Of a stretch of 64,000 nucleotides of DNA, positions 10,901-25,900 are shown in pieces. Source of the stretch: Craspedostauros australis (lineage: Eukaryota > Bacillariophyta > Bacillariophyceae > Mastogloiales > Achnanthaceae); assembly GCA_026770025.1 (NCBI GenBank), contig JAMXDE010000027.1, forward strand, positions 310,001 to 374,000, read 5' to 3'. The notes beneath the pieces were generated by a model, which had not been told where the DNA came from, ran no database searches, and saw nothing but the letters and a program-made list of their open reading frames with translations. Position 1 is the stretch's first letter. Each line of letters opens with the position of its first letter. A program made the translations under genes and the position numbers.

Positions 10901-13900
10901 TGCTGATTGAGACGGAGAGACAGTCGTTGATGGTGTCGCAGAAGGCATCGCAGATGATGTCTCCGTTGGCGTCTCAGACGGTGTCGTGGATGGTTGTTCA
11001 GTTTCAGTGGTTGGGGATGCTGATTGAGATGGAGAGGAAGTCGTTGATGGTGTCGCAGATGGCATCGTAGACGGCGCCATGGACGGTGTCTCACTATCTT
11101 CAAAAGCATTTGGCGCTGAGACTGGTTGTTCGATATCCGTGGTTGGGGATGCTGATTGAGATGGAGATGAAGTCGTGGATGGTGTTGTGGACGGTGTCGC
11201 AGATGATGTCTCAGTCGATGTCTCAGACGGTGTGGTGGATGGTTGTTCAGTTTCAGTGGTTGGGGATGCTGATTGAGATGGAGAGGACGTCGTTGATGGT
11301 GTCGCAGATGGCATCGTAGACGGCGCCATGGACGGTGTCTCACTATCTTCAAAATCATTTGGCGCCGAGACTGGCTGTTCAACCTCCGTGGTTGGGGATG
11401 CTGATTGAGATGGAGATGAAGTCGTTGATGGTGTTGTGGACGGTGTCGCAGATGAGGTCTCAGTCGGTGTCTCAGACGGTGTCGTGGATGGTTGTTCAGT
11501 TTCAGTGGTTGGGGATGCTGATTGAGACGGAGAGGAAGTCGTTGATGGTGTCGCAGATGGCATCGTAGATGGCGTCATGGACGGTGCGTCGCTATCACCG
11601 AAAGCATTTGGCGCCGAGACTGGCTGTTCAACCTCCGTGGTTGGGGATGCTGATTGAGACGGAGAGACAGTCGTTGATGGTGTCGCAGAAGGCATCGCAG
11701 ATGATGTCTCCGTTGGCGTCTCAGACGGTGTCGTGGATGGTTGTTCAGTTTCAGTGGTTGGGGATGCTGATTGAGATGGAGAGGAAGTCGTTGATGGTGT
11801 CGCAGATGGCATCGTAGACGGCGCCATGGACGGTGTCTCACTATCTTCAAAAGCATTTGGCGCTGAGACTGGTTGTTCGATATCCGTGGTTGGGGATGCT
11901 GATTGAGACGGAGAGACAGTCGTTGATGGTGTTGTGGACGGTGTCGCAGATGATGTCTCAGTCGATGTCTCAGACGGTGTGGTGGATGGTTGTTCAGTTT
12001 CAGTGGTTGGGGATGCTGATTGAGATGGAGAGGACGTCGTTGATGGTGTCGCAGATGGCATCGTAGACGGCGCCATGGACGGTGTCTCACTATCTTCAAA
12101 ATCATTTGGCGCCGAGACTGGCTGTTCAACCTCCGTGGTTGGGGATGCTGATTGAGACGGAGAGACAGTCGTTGATGGTGTCGCAGAAGGCATCGCAGAT
12201 GATGTCTCCGTTGGCGTCTCAGACGGTGTCGTGGATGGTTGTTCAGTTTCAGTGGTTGGGGATGCTGATTGAGATGGAGAGGAAGTCGTTGATGGTGTCG
12301 CAGATGGCATCGTAGACGGCGTCATGGACGGTGTCTCACTATCTTCAAAAGCATTTGGCGCCGAGACTGGCTGTTCAACCTCCGTGGTTGGGGATGCTGA
12401 TTGAGACGGAGAGACAGTCGTTGATGGTGTCGCAGAAGGCATCGCAGATGATGTCTCCGTTGGCGTCTCAGACGGTGTCGTGGATGGTTGATCAGTTTCA
12501 ATTGTTGGGGATGCTGATTGAGATGGAGAGGAAGTCGTTGATGGTGTCGCAGATGGCATCGTAGACGGCGTCATGGACGGTGCGTCGCTATCACCGAAAG
12601 CATTTGGCGCCGAGACTGGCTGTTCAACCTCCGTGGTTGGGGATGCTGATTGAGACGGAGAGACAGTCGTTGATGGTGTCGCAGAAGGCATCGCAGATGA
12701 TGTCTCCGTTGGCGTCTCAGACGGTGTCGTGGATGGTTGTTCAGTTTCAGTGGTTGGGGATGCTGATTGAGATGGAGAGGAAGTCGTTGATGGTGTCGCA
12801 GATGGCATCGTAGACGGCGTCATGGACGGTGCGTCGCTATCTTCAAAATCATTTGGCGCCGAGACTGGCTGTTCAACCTCCGTGGTTGGAGACCATGATT
12901 GAGATGGAGATGAAGTCGTCGATGGCGTTGCGGAAGGTGCCCTTGTCACATTGGTGTCTGTCGCGTTGATATCACTTGACGGAGCATCAGACGGCAGTGT
13001 CGATGGAATCTCAGTTTCGTTGGTGTCGCTTGGTGGAGCCTCTGAAGGCGTCGCTGACGGAACAACCGTCGTGTTGTTATCCGTTGTATTCTGCTCGCTT
13101 GATGGAGCCGCTGAAGGCATCGCAGATGGAATCTCAGTTGCATTTGCGTTGCTGGATGGCATGTCTGATGGCATCGCGGACGGGATCTCCGTTGCATTGG
13201 TCTCCGTTGCGTTGGTGTCGCTTGACGGAGCTGATGATGGAATCGCGGACGGAATTTCTGTTGCGTTTGGGTCCGTTGCGTTGGCATCGTTTGATGGAAC
13301 CGCAGATGGAATCTCCGTTGTGTTGGTATCTGTTGTGTTGATGTCGTTTGATGGAGCCTCCGAAGGCAACGTGGACGGGACCTCTGTGGCATTTGCATCC
13401 GTCAGATTGGTGTCGCTTGATGGCATCTCTGATGGTAGTGTCGATGGAATCTCTGTTGCGTTGTTGTCGCTTGACGGAGCAGTGGAAGGCATTGTCGACG
13501 GAGCAGTCGTTGCGTTGCTATCCGTTGTATTGGTGTCGCTCGACGGAGCTTCTGAAGGTATCGTTGAAGGAACAGCCGTTGTATTGGATTCTGTCGTATT
13601 CTGCTCGCTTGATGGAGCCTGCGAAGGCATCGCAGATGGAATCTCAGTTGCATTTGCGTCGCTGGACGTCATGTCTGATGGCATCGCGGACAGAACCTCC
13701 GTTGCATTGGTCTCCGTTGCGTTGTTGTCGCTCGATGGTGCCTCTGAAGGAATCATCGATGGAGCAGCCGTTGCATTAGAGTCTGTTTCGTTGGAATCAC
13801 TTGATGGAGCGGATGATGGTATCGTAGATGGAATCTCTGTTTCGTTGGTGTCCGTCGCATTAGTGTCGCTAGACGGAGCCTCCGAAGGCATCATCGATGG

Positions 13901-16900
13901 AACTGTCGTCGCGTTTGTGTCGCTGGATGGCATATCTGATGGCAGCACCGATGGGACCTCCGTTGTGTTGTTGCCATTTGATGGCGCAGACGATGGCACC
14001 GAGGACGGGAACTCAGTTGCATTGGAGCCCGTCGCATTGGTGTCGCCAGATGGCATCACAGATGGAACAGCCGTCGCATTGGTCTCAATCGATGGGACAC
14101 CAGAAGGCATCAACGATGGGACCTCAGTTGTATTTCCGTCGGTTGTGTTGTTCTCGCTTGGAGTAGATGAGAGCATCGCTGACGGGACCTCTGTTGCATT
14201 GGTCTCCGTCAAGTTGGATTCTCTGGAAGGCCTGTCTGATGGCATCGCAGATGGAGCAGCCGTTGTATTTGAGTCTGTAGTATTTTGGTCACTGGATGGA
14301 GCCAATGATGGCAGCTCGGACGGGGCCTCTGTTGCGTTCGAGTCTGTCGCATTGGTTCCAATCGATGGAGTCTGCGAAGGTATCATCGATGGAATAGTTG
14401 TTGCATTTGTGCCTGTTATGTTGTTGTTGGACGGAGTAGACGATGGCATCATCGATGGCATCGCTGTGACATTGGCGTCAGTTCCATTGGTATCGCTTGG
14501 CGCGGAGGAGGGCATGACGGACGGGATATCCGTTGCATTGACATTAGTTTCGTTGGTGTTGGTTGGGGAGCCCGAAGGCATGGTCGATGGCACCTCCGTC
14601 GTATTGACGTCAGTTGCGTTGACCTCGCTTGGTGCGACCGATGGCAGTGTTGATGGAATCTCCGTCGCATTGGTATCGGTTGCGTTGGTCTCGCTTGGTG
14701 CGGCTGATGGCGTCGTTGATGGGGTCTCCGTCGCATTGGCATCGGTTGCATTGGTCTCGCTTGGCGCATCAGAACGCATCGTTGATGGAATTGCCGTTGC
14801 ATTGGCATCAGTTGCGTTGGTCTCACTTGGTGTGGCCGATGGCATCGTTGATGGCACCTCCGTTGCATTGGCATCGGTTGCATTGGTCTCACTTGGTGCA
14901 TCAGAAGGCATGGTTGATGGCACCTCCGTGCTGTTGGGATCAGTTGCGTTGGTCTCACTTGGTGCGTTCGATGGCATCATCGATGGGGTCTCCGTTGTAT
15001 TGGTATCGGTTGCATTGGTCTCACTTGGTGCGTTCGAAGGCATCGTTGATGGAACATCCGTGCTGTTGGCGGTAGTTGAATTGGTCTCGCTTGGTGCGTT
15101 CGATGGCATGGTTGATGGAATCTCTGTGCTGTTGGCGGTAGTTGCATTGGTCTCGCTTGGTGCATCAGAAGGCATGGTTGATGGAATCTCCGTGCTGTTG
15201 GCGGTAGTTGAATTGGTCTCACTTGGTGCGTTCGATGACATCGTTGATGGCACATCCGTGCTGTTGGCGGTAGTTGAATTGGTCTCACTTGGTGCGTTCG
15301 ATGGCATGGTTGATGGCACATCCGTGCTGTTGGCATCGGTTGCATTGGTCTCATTTGGTGCATCAGAAGGCATGGTTGATGGCACATCCGTGCTGTTGGC
15401 GGTAGTTGCATTGGTCTCACTTGGTGCATCAGAAGGCATGGTTGATGGCACATCCGTGCTGTTGGCATCGGTTGCATTGGTCTCGCTTGGTGCGTTCGAT
15501 GGCATCGTTGATGGAACATCCGTGCTGTTGGCGGTAGTTGCATTGGTCTCACTTGGTGCATCAGAAGGCATGGTTGATGGAACATCCGTGCTGTTGGCGG
15601 TAGTTGCATTGGTCTCACTTGGTTCGACCGATGGCAGTGTTGATGGAATCTCCGTCGCATTGGCATCGGTTGCGTTGGTCTCACTTGGTGCGTTCGATGG
15701 CATCGTTGATGGAACATCCGTGCTGTTGGCATCGGTTGCATTGGTCTCACTTGGTGCATCAGAAGGCATGGTTGATGGCACATCCGTGCTGTTGGCGGTA
15801 GTTGAATTGGTCTCACTTGGTGCATCAGAAGGCATGGTTGATGGAATCTCCGTGCTGTTGGCGGTAGTTGCATTGGTCTCACTTGGTGCATCAGAAGGCA
15901 TGGTTGATGGCACATCCGTGCTGTTGGCGGTAGTTGCATTGGTCTCACTTGGTGCGTTCGATGGCATCGTTGATGGAACATCCGTGCTGTTGGCGGTAGT
16001 TGCATTGGTCTCACTTGGTGCGTTCGATGGCATCGTTGATGGAACATCCGTGCTGTTGGCATCGGTTGCATTGGTCTCACTTGGTGCATCAGAAGGCATG
16101 GTTGATGGAATCTCCGTGCTGTTGGCGGTAGTTGCATTGGTCTCACTTGGTGCATCAGAAGGCATGGTTGATGGCACATCCGTGCTGTTGGCGGTAGTTG
16201 CATTGGTCTCACTTGGTGCGTTCGATGGCATCGTTGATGGAACATCCGTGCTGTTGGCATCGGTTGCATTGGTCTCATTTGGTTCGACCGATGGCAGTGT
16301 TGATGGAATCTCCGTCGCATTGGCATCGGTTGCGTTGGTCTCACTTGGTGCGTTCGATGGCATCGTTGATGGAACATCCGTGCTGTTGGCATCGGTTGCA
16401 TTGGTCTCGCTTGGTGCGTTCGATGGCATGGTTGATGGAATCTCCGTGCTGTTGGCGGTAGTTGCATTGGTCTCACTTGGTGCATCAGAAGGCATGGTTG
16501 ATGGCACATCCGTGCTGTTGGCGGTAGTTGCATTGGTCTCACTTGGTGCGTTCGATGGCATCGTTGATGGAACATCCGTGCTGTTGGCATCGGTTGCATT
16601 GGTCTCATTTGGTTCGACCGATGGCAGTGTTGATGGAATCTCCGTCGCATTGGCATCGGTTGCGTTGGTCTCACTTGGTGCGTTCGATGGCATCGTTGAT
16701 GGAACATCCGTGCTGTTGGCATCGGTTGCATTGGTCTCACTTGGTGCATCAGAAGGCATGGTTGATGGAACATCCGTGCTGTTGGCATCGGTTGCATTGG
16801 TCTCACTTGGTGCATCAGAAGGCATGGTTGATGGAACATCCGTGCTGTTGGCATCGGTTGCATTGGTCTCACTTGGTGCGTTCGAAGGCATGGTTGATGG

Positions 16901-19900
16901 AATCTCCGTGCTGTTGGCGGTAGTTGCATTGGTCTCGCTTGGTGCATCAGAAGGCATGGTTGATGGCACATCCGTGCTGTTGGCATCGGTTGCATTGGTC
17001 TCATTTGGTTCGACCGATGGCAGTGTTGATGGAATCTCCGTCGCATTGGCATCGGTTGCGTTGGTCTCACTTGGTGCGTTCGATGGCATCGTTGATGGAA
17101 CATCCGTGCTGTTGGCATCGGTTGCATTGGTCTCACTTGGTGCATCAGAAGGCATGGTTGATGGAATCTCCGTGCTGTTGGCGGTAGTTGCATTGGTCTC
17201 ACTTGGTGCATCAGAAGGCATGGTTGATGGCACATCCGTGCTGTTGGCATCGGTTGCATTGGTCTCACTTGGTGCGTTCGAAGGCATGGTTGATGGCACA
17301 TCCGTGCTGTTGGCATCGGTTGCATTGGTCTCACTTGGTGCGTTCGAAGGCATGGTTGATGGAATCTCCGTGCTGTTGGCGGTAGTTGCATTGGTCTCGC
17401 TTGGTGCATCAGAAGGCATGGTTGATGGCACATCCGTGCTGTTGGCATCGGTTGCATTGGTCTCATTTGGTTCGACCGATGGCAGTGTTGATGGAATCTC
17501 CGTCGCATTGGCATCGGTTGCGTTGGTCTCACTTGGTGCGTTCGATGGCATCGTTGATGGAACATCCGTGCTGTTGGCATCGGTTGCATTGGTCTCACTT
17601 GGTGCATCAGAAGGCATGGTTGATGGAATCTCCGTGCTGTTGGCGGTAGTTGCATTGGTCTCACTTGGTGCATCAGAAGGCATGGTTGATGGCACATCCG
17701 TGCTGTTGGCGGTAGTTGCATTGGTCTCACTTGGTGCGTTCGATGGCATCGTTGATGGAACATCCGTGCTGTTGGCATCGGTTGCATTGGTCTCATTTGG
17801 TTCGACCGATGGCAGTGTTGATGGAATCTCCGTCGCATTGGCATCGGTTGCGTTGGTCTCACTTGGTGCGTTCGATGGCATCGTTGATGGAACATCCGTG
17901 CTGTTGGCGGTAGTTGCATTGGTCTCACTTGGTGCATCAGAAGGCATGGTTGATGGCACATCCGTGCTGTTGGCGGTAGTTGCATTGGTCTCATTTGGTT
18001 CGACCGATGGCAGTGTTGATGGAATCTCCGTCGCATTGGCATCGGTTGCGTTGGTCTCACTTGGTGCGTTCGATGGCATCGTTGATGGAACATCCGTGCT
18101 GTTGGCATCGGTTGCATTGGTCTCGCTTGGTGCGTTCGATGGCATGGTTGATGGAATCTCCGTGCTGTTGGCGGTAGTTGCATTGGTCTCACTTGGTGCA
18201 TCAGAAGGCATGGTTGATGGCACATCCGTGCTGTTGGTGTTGGTCGCATTGGTCTCACTTGGTGCGTTCGAAGGCATCGTTGATGAAATCTCCGTCGCAT
18301 TGGCGTTTGTTGCATTGGGCTCGCTTGGTGCGGCCGACGGCATTGTTGATGGACTCTCCGTGCTGTTGGCGGTAGTTGCATTGGTCTCACTTGGTGCATC
18401 AGAAGGCATCATGGATGGCGTCTCCGTCGAGTCAACATCAGTTGTATTGGCTTCGCTTGGTGTTTCTGAGGGTATCATGGATGGAACCTCCGTTGCATTC
18501 AACTCGGTTGCGTTGGCCTGGGTTGGACTGTCTGACGGCATCATCGATGGAATCTCCGTTTCATTGAAGTTCGTGACATTGGTGTTGCTTGGCGCGTCCG
18601 AAGGTATGGTTGATGGAACATCCATTGAGTTGGCGTCGGTTGCATTGATATCACTTGGAGCTAACGAAGGAATGGTCGATGGCACTTCCGTTGCATTGAC
18701 GTCCGTGGCGTTGATCTCACTTGGAGCTGACGAAGGTATGGTCGATGGGATCTCCGTTGAGTTGGTGTCGGTTGTATTGACTTCGCTTGGAGCCGACGAA
18801 GGCATCGTGGATGGGATCTCCGTTTCATTCGTATCGGTTGTATTGATCTCACTTGGTGAGTTCGAAGGTATGGACGACGGAATCTCCGTGATGTTGGCAC
18901 CGGTTGTATTGATCTCACTTGGAGCAGACGAAGGCATCGTGGATGGGATCTCGGTTGAGTTGACGTCGGTTGCATTGGTCTCACTTGGTGCAGACAAAGG
19001 CATGGTCGATGGGATCTCCGTTGCATTGACGTCCGTGGCGTTGACCTCGCTTGGAGCAGACGAAGGCATCGTGGATGGCACTTCCGTTGCATTTGTGTCG
19101 GTTGTATTGATCTCACTTGGAGCAGACGAAGGCATGGTCGATGGAACCTCCGTTGCATTGACGTCCGTGGCGTTGATCTTGCTTGGAGCTGACGAAGGCA
19201 TCGTGGATGGCACTTCCGTTGAGTTGGTGTCGGTTGTATTGACTTCGCTTGGAGTCGACGAAGGTATGGTCGATGGGATCTCCGTTGCATTGGTGTCGGT
19301 TGTATTGATCTCACTTGGTGCAGACGAAGGTATGGTCGATGGGATCTCCGTGCTGTTGGCATCGGTTGAGTTGATCTCGCTTGGAGCCGACGAAGGAATG
19401 GTCGATGGGATCTCCGTTGCATTGGTGTCGGTTGCATTGATCTCACTTGGTACAGACGAAGGAATGGTCGATGGCACTTCCGTTGCATTGGCGTCGGTTG
19501 CATTGGTCTCACTTGGAGCAGACGAAGGCATCGTGGATGGGATCTCTGTTGCATTGGTGTCGGTTGCATTGGCTTCACTTGGAGCAAACGAAGAAATGGT
19601 CGATGGGATCTCTGTTGCATTGACATCAGTTGCATTGACTTCACTTGGAGCAGACGAAGGAATGGTCGATGGGATCTCCGTTGCATTGGTGTCGGTTGCA
19701 TTGATCTCACTTGGTGCAGACGAAGGAATGGTCGATGGGATCTCCGTTGCATTGGTGTCGGTTGCGTTGATCTCACTTGGTACAGACGAAGGAATGGTCG
19801 ATGGGATCTCCGTTGCATTGGTGTCGGTTGCATTGATCTCACTTGGTACAGACGAAGGCATCGTGGATGGGATCTCTGTTGCATTGGTGTCGGTTGCATT

Positions 19901-22900
19901 GATCTCGCTTGGTGCAGACGAAGGAATGGTTGATGGAACATCCGTTGAGTTGGTGTCGGTTGCATTGGTCTCACTTGGTACAGACGAAGGTATGGTCGAT
20001 GGGATCTCCGTTGCATTGGTGTCGGTTGCATTGGTCTCACTTGGTACAGACGAAGGAATGGTCGATGGGATCTCCGTTGCATTGGTGTCGGTTGCGTTGA
20101 TCTCGCTTGGTGCAGACGAAGGAATGGTCGATGGAATCTCCGTTGCATTGGTGTCGGTTGCATTGATCTCACTTGGTACAGACGAAGGCATCGTGGATGG
20201 GATCTCTGTTGCATTGGTGTCGGTTGCATTGATCTCGCTTGGTGCAGACGAAGGAATGGTCGATGGAATCTCCGTTGCATTGGAGTCCGTGGCGTTGACC
20301 TCGCTTGGAGCAAACGAAGGTATGGTCGATGGGATCTCCGTTGAGTTGGTGTCGGTTGCATTGGTCTCACTTGGAGCAAACGAAGGAATGGTCGATGGGA
20401 TCTCTGTTGCATTGGCGTCGGTTGCATTGATCTCGCTTGGTGCAGACGAAGGAATGGTCGATGGGATCTCCGTTGCATTGGTGTCGGTTGCATTGGTCTC
20501 ACTTGGAGCAAACGAAGGAATGGTCGATGGAATCTCCGTTGCATTGGAGTCCGTGGCGTTGACCTCGCTTGGAGCAAACGAAGGTATGGTCGATGGAATC
20601 TCCGTTGCATTGGTGTCGGTTGCGTTGATCTCACTTGGTACAGACGAAGGAATGGTCGATGGGATCTCCGTTGCATTGGTGTCGGTTGCATTGATCTCGC
20701 TTGGTGCAGACGAAGGAATGGTCGATGGAATCTCCGTTGCATTGGAGTCCGTGGCGTTGACCTCGCTTGGAGCAAACGAAGGAATGGTCGATGGGATCTC
20801 CGTTGAGTTGGTGTCGGTTGCATTGGTCTCACTTGGAGCAAACGAAGGAATGGTCGATGGGATCTCCGTTGCATTAGAGCCCGTGGCGTTGACCTCGCTT
20901 GGAGCAAACGAAGGCATGGCCGATGGAATCTCCGTTGCATTGGTGTGGGTTGTATTGGTCTCACTTGGTGCAGACGAAGGAATGGTCGATGGAATCTCCG
21001 TTGCATTGGTGTCGGTTGCATTGGTCTCACTTGGAGCAAACGAAGGAATGGTCGATGGGATCTCCGTTGCATTGGCGTCGGTTGCATTGATCTCGCTTGG
21101 TGCAGATGAAAGTATGGTCGATGGGATCTCCGTTGAGTTGGTGTCGGTTGCGTTGATCTCACTTGGTACAGATGAAGGCATGGTCGATGGGATCTCCGTT
21201 GCATTCGTGTCAGTTGCATTGACTTCGCTTGGAGCAAACGAAGGAATGGTCGATGGGATCTCCGTTGCATTGGAGTCCGTGGCGTTGACCTCGCTTGGAG
21301 CTGACGAAGGAATGGTCGATGGGATCTCCGTTGAGTTGGCGTCGGTTGCATTGGTCTCACTTGGAGCCGACGAAGGCATCGTGGATGGGATCTCTGTTGC
21401 ATTGGTGTCGGTAGTATTGACTTCACTTGGAGCAGACGAAGGAATGGTCGATGGGATCTCTGTTGCATTGACATCAGTTGCATTGACTTCGCTTGGAGCC
21501 GACGAAGGAATAGTCGATGGGATCTCTGTTGCATTGGCGTCGGTTGCATTGACTTCGCTTGGTGCAGACGAAGGAATGGTCGATGGAACATCCGTTGCAT
21601 TGGAGTCCGTGGCGTTGACCTCGCTTGGAGCAAACGAAGGAATGGTCGATGGGATCTCCGTTGAGTTGACGTCCGTGGCGTTGATCTCACTTGGTGCAGA
21701 CGAAGGAATGGTCGATGGAATCTCCGTTGCATTGGTGTCGGTTGCATTGATCTCGCTTGGTGCAGACGAAGGTATGGTCGATGGGATCTCCGTTGCATTC
21801 GTGTCGGTTGCGTTGATCTCACTTGGTACAGACGAAGGAATGGTCGATGGAATCTCCGTTGCATTGGAGTCCGTGGCGTTGACCTCGCTTGGAGCAAACG
21901 AAGGAATGGTCGATGGAATCTCCGTTGAGTTGACGTCCGTGGCGTTGATCTCACTTGGTGCAGACGAAGGAATGGTCGATGGAATCTCCGTTGCATTGGT
22001 GTCGGTTGCATTGATCTCGCTTGGTGCAGACGAAGGTATGGTCGATGGGATCTCCGTTGCATTCGTGTCGGTTGCGTTGATCTCACTTGGTACAGACGAA
22101 GGAATGGTCGATGGAATCTCCGTTGCATTGGAGTCCGTGGCGTTGACCTCGCTTGGAGCAAACGAAGGAATGGTCGATGGAATCTCCGTTGAGTTGGTGT
22201 CGGTTGCATTGGTCTCAGTTGGAGCAAACGAAGGAATGGTCGATGGGATCTCTGTTGCATTGACATCAGTTGCATTGACTTCACTTGGAGCAGACGAAGG
22301 CATGGTCGATGGGATCTCCGTTGCATTGGAGTCCGTGGCGTTGACCTCGCTTGGAGCAAACGAAGGAATGGTCGATGGAATCTCCGTTGCATTGGCGTCG
22401 GTTGCATTGGTCTCACTTGGAGCAGACGAAGGCATGGTCGATGGGATCTCTGTTGCATTGACATCAGTTGCATTGACTTCGCTTGGAGCAAACGAAGGAA
22501 TGGTCGATGGGATCTCCGTTGCATTGGCGTCGGTTGCATTGATCTCGCTTGGTGCAGACGAAGGAATGGTCGATGGAATCTCCGTTGCATTGGAGTCCGT
22601 GGCGTTGACCTCGCTTGGAGCAAACGAAGGAATGGTCGATGGAATCTCCGTTGAGTTGGTGTCGGTTGCATTGGTCTCAGTTGGAGCAAACGAAGGAATG
22701 GTCGATGGGATCTCCGTTGCATTGGCGTCGGTTGCATTGGTCTCGCTTGGAGCAGACGAAGGAATGGTCGATGGAACATCCGTGCTGTTGGCATCGGTTG
22801 AGTTGATCTCGCTTGGAGCCGACGAAGGAATGGTCGATGGGATCTCCGTTGCATTGGTGTCGGTTGCATTGATCTCACTTGGTACAGACGAAGGTATGGT

Positions 22901-25900
22901 CGATGGGATCTCCGTTGCATTGGCGTCGGTTGCGTTGACCTCACTTGGAGCAGACGAAGGAATGGTCGATGGGATCTCTGTTGCATTGACATCAGTTGCA
23001 TTGACTTCGCTTGGAGCAAACGAAGGAATGGTCGATGGGATCTCCGTTGCATTGGCGTCGGTTGCATTGATCTCGCTTGGTGCAGACGAAGGAATGGTCG
23101 ATGGAATCTCCGTTGCATTGGAGTCCGTGGCGTTGACCTCGCTTGGAGCAAACGAAGGAATGGTCGATGGAATCTCCGTTGAGTTGGTGTCGGTTGCATT
23201 GGTCTCAGTTGGAGCAAACGAAGGAATGGTCGATGGGATCTCCGTTGCATTGGCGTCGGTTGCATTGGTCTCGCTTGGAGCAGACGAAGGAATGGTCGAT
23301 GGAACATCCGTGCTGTTGGCATCGGTTGAGTTGATCTCGCTTGGAGCCGACGAAGGAATGGTCGATGGGATCTCCGTTGCATTGGTGTCGGTTGCATTGA
23401 TCTCACTTGGTACAGACGAAGGTATGGTCGATGGGATCTCCGTTGCATTCGTGTCGGTTGCGTTGATCTCACTTGGTACAGACGAAGGAATGGTCGATGG
23501 AATCTCCGTTGCATTGGAGTCCGTGGCGTTGACCTCGCTTGGAGCAAACGAAGGAATGGTCGATGGAATCTCCGTTGAGTTGGTGTCGGTTGCATTGGTC
23601 TCAGTTGGAGCAAACGAAGGAATGGTCGATGGGATCTCCGTTGCATTGGCGTCGGTTGCATTGGTCTCGCTTGGAGCAGACGAAGGAATGGTCGATGGAA
23701 CATCCGTGCTGTTGGCATCGGTTGAGTTGATCTCGCTTGGAGCCGACGAAGGAATGGTCGATGGGATCTCCGTTGCATTGGTGTCGGTTGCATTGATCTC
23801 ACTTGGTACAGACGAAGGTATGGTCGATGGGATCTCCGTTGCATTGGCGTCGGTTGCATTGGTCTCGCTTGGAGCAGACGAAGGAATGGTCGATGGGATC
23901 TCCGTTGAGTTGGTGTCGGTAGTATTGACTTCGCTTGGAGCAGACGAAGCCATCGTGGATGGCACTTCCGTTGCATTGGCGTCGGTTGCATTGGTCTCAC
24001 TTGGAGTCGACGAAGGAATGGTCGATGGGACCTCCGTTGCATTGGTGTGGGTTGTATTGATCTCACTTGGAGCTGACGAAGGAATGGTCGATGGAATCTC
24101 CGTTGCATTGGAGTCCGTGGCGTTGACCTCGCTTGGAGCAAACGAAGGAATGGTCGATGGAATCTCCGTTGAGTTGGTGTCGGTTGCATTGGTCTCAGTT
24201 GGAGCAAACGAAGGAATGGTCGATGGGATCTCCGTTGCATTGGCGTCGGTTGCATTGGTCTCGCTTGGAGCAGACGAAGGAATGGTCGATGGAACATCCG
24301 TGCTGTTGGCATCGGTTGAGTTGATCTCGCTTGGAGCCGACGAAGGAATGGTCGATGGGATCTCCGTTGCATTGGTGTCGGTTGCATTGATCTCACTTGG
24401 TACAGACGAAGGTATGGTCGATGGGATCTCCGTTGCATTGGCGTCGGTTGCGTTGACCTCACTTGGAGCAGACGAAGGAATGGTCGATGGGATCTCTGTT
24501 GCATTGACATCAGTTGCATTGACTTCGCTTGGAGCAAACGAAGGAATGGTCGATGGGATCTCCGTTGCATTGGCGTCGGTTGCATTGATCTCGCTTGGTG
24601 CAGACGAAGGAATGGTCGATGGAATCTCCGTTGCATTGGAGTCCGTGGCGTTGACCTCGCTTGGAGCAAACGAAGGAATGGTCGATGGAATCTCCGTTGA
24701 GTTGGTGTCGGTTGCATTGGTCTCAGTTGGAGCAAACGAAGGAATGGTCGATGGGATCTCCGTTGCATTGGCGTCGGTTGCATTGGTCTCGCTTGGAGCA
24801 GACGAAGGAATGGTCGATGGAACATCCGTGCTGTTGGCATCGGTTGAGTTGATCTCGCTTGGAGCCGACGAAGGAATGGTCGATGGGATCTCCGTTGCAT
24901 TGGTGTCGGTTGCATTGATCTCACTTGGTACAGACGAAGGTATGGTCGATGGGATCTCCGTTGCATTCGTGTCGGTTGCGTTGATCTCACTTGGTACAGA
25001 CGAAGGAATGGTCGATGGAATCTCCGTTGCATTGGAGTCCGTGGCGTTGACCTCGCTTGGAGCAAACGAAGGAATGGTCGATGGAATCTCCGTTGAGTTG
25101 GTGTCGGTTGCATTGGTCTCAGTTGGAGCAAACGAAGGAATGGTCGATGGGATCTCCGTTGCATTGGCGTCGGTTGCATTGGTCTCGCTTGGAGCAGACG
25201 AAGGAATGGTCGATGGAACATCCGTGCTGTTGGCATCGGTTGAGTTGATCTCGCTTGGAGCCGACGAAGGAATGGTCGATGGGATCTCCGTTGCATTGGT
25301 GTCGGTTGCATTGATCTCACTTGGTACAGACGAAGGTATGGTCGATGGGATCTCCGTTGCATTGGCGTCGGTTGCGTTGACCTCACTTGGAGCAGACGAA
25401 GGAATGGTCGATGGGATCTCTGTTGCATTGACATCAGTTGCATTGACTTCGCTTGGAGCAAACGAAGGAATGGTCGATGGGATCTCCGTTGCATTGGCGT
25501 CGGTTGCATTGATCTCGCTTGGTGCAGACGAAGGAATGGTCGATGGAATCTCCGTTGCATTGGAGTCCGTGGCGTTGACCTCGCTTGGAGCAAACGAAGG
25601 AATGGTCGATGGAATCTCCGTTGAGTTGGTGTCGGTTGCATTGGTCTCACTTGGAGCAAACGAAGGAATGGTCGATGGGATCTCCGTTGCATTGGCGTCG
25701 GTTGCATTGGTCTCGCTTGGAGCAGACGAAGGAATGGTCGATGGAACATCCGTGCTGTTGGCATCGGTTGAGTTGATCTCGCTTGGAGCCGACGAAGGAA
25801 TGGTCGATGGGATCTCCGTTGCATTGGTGTCGGTTGCATTGATCTCACTTGGTACAGACGAAGGTATGGTCGATGGGATCTCCGTTGCATTCGTGTCGGT

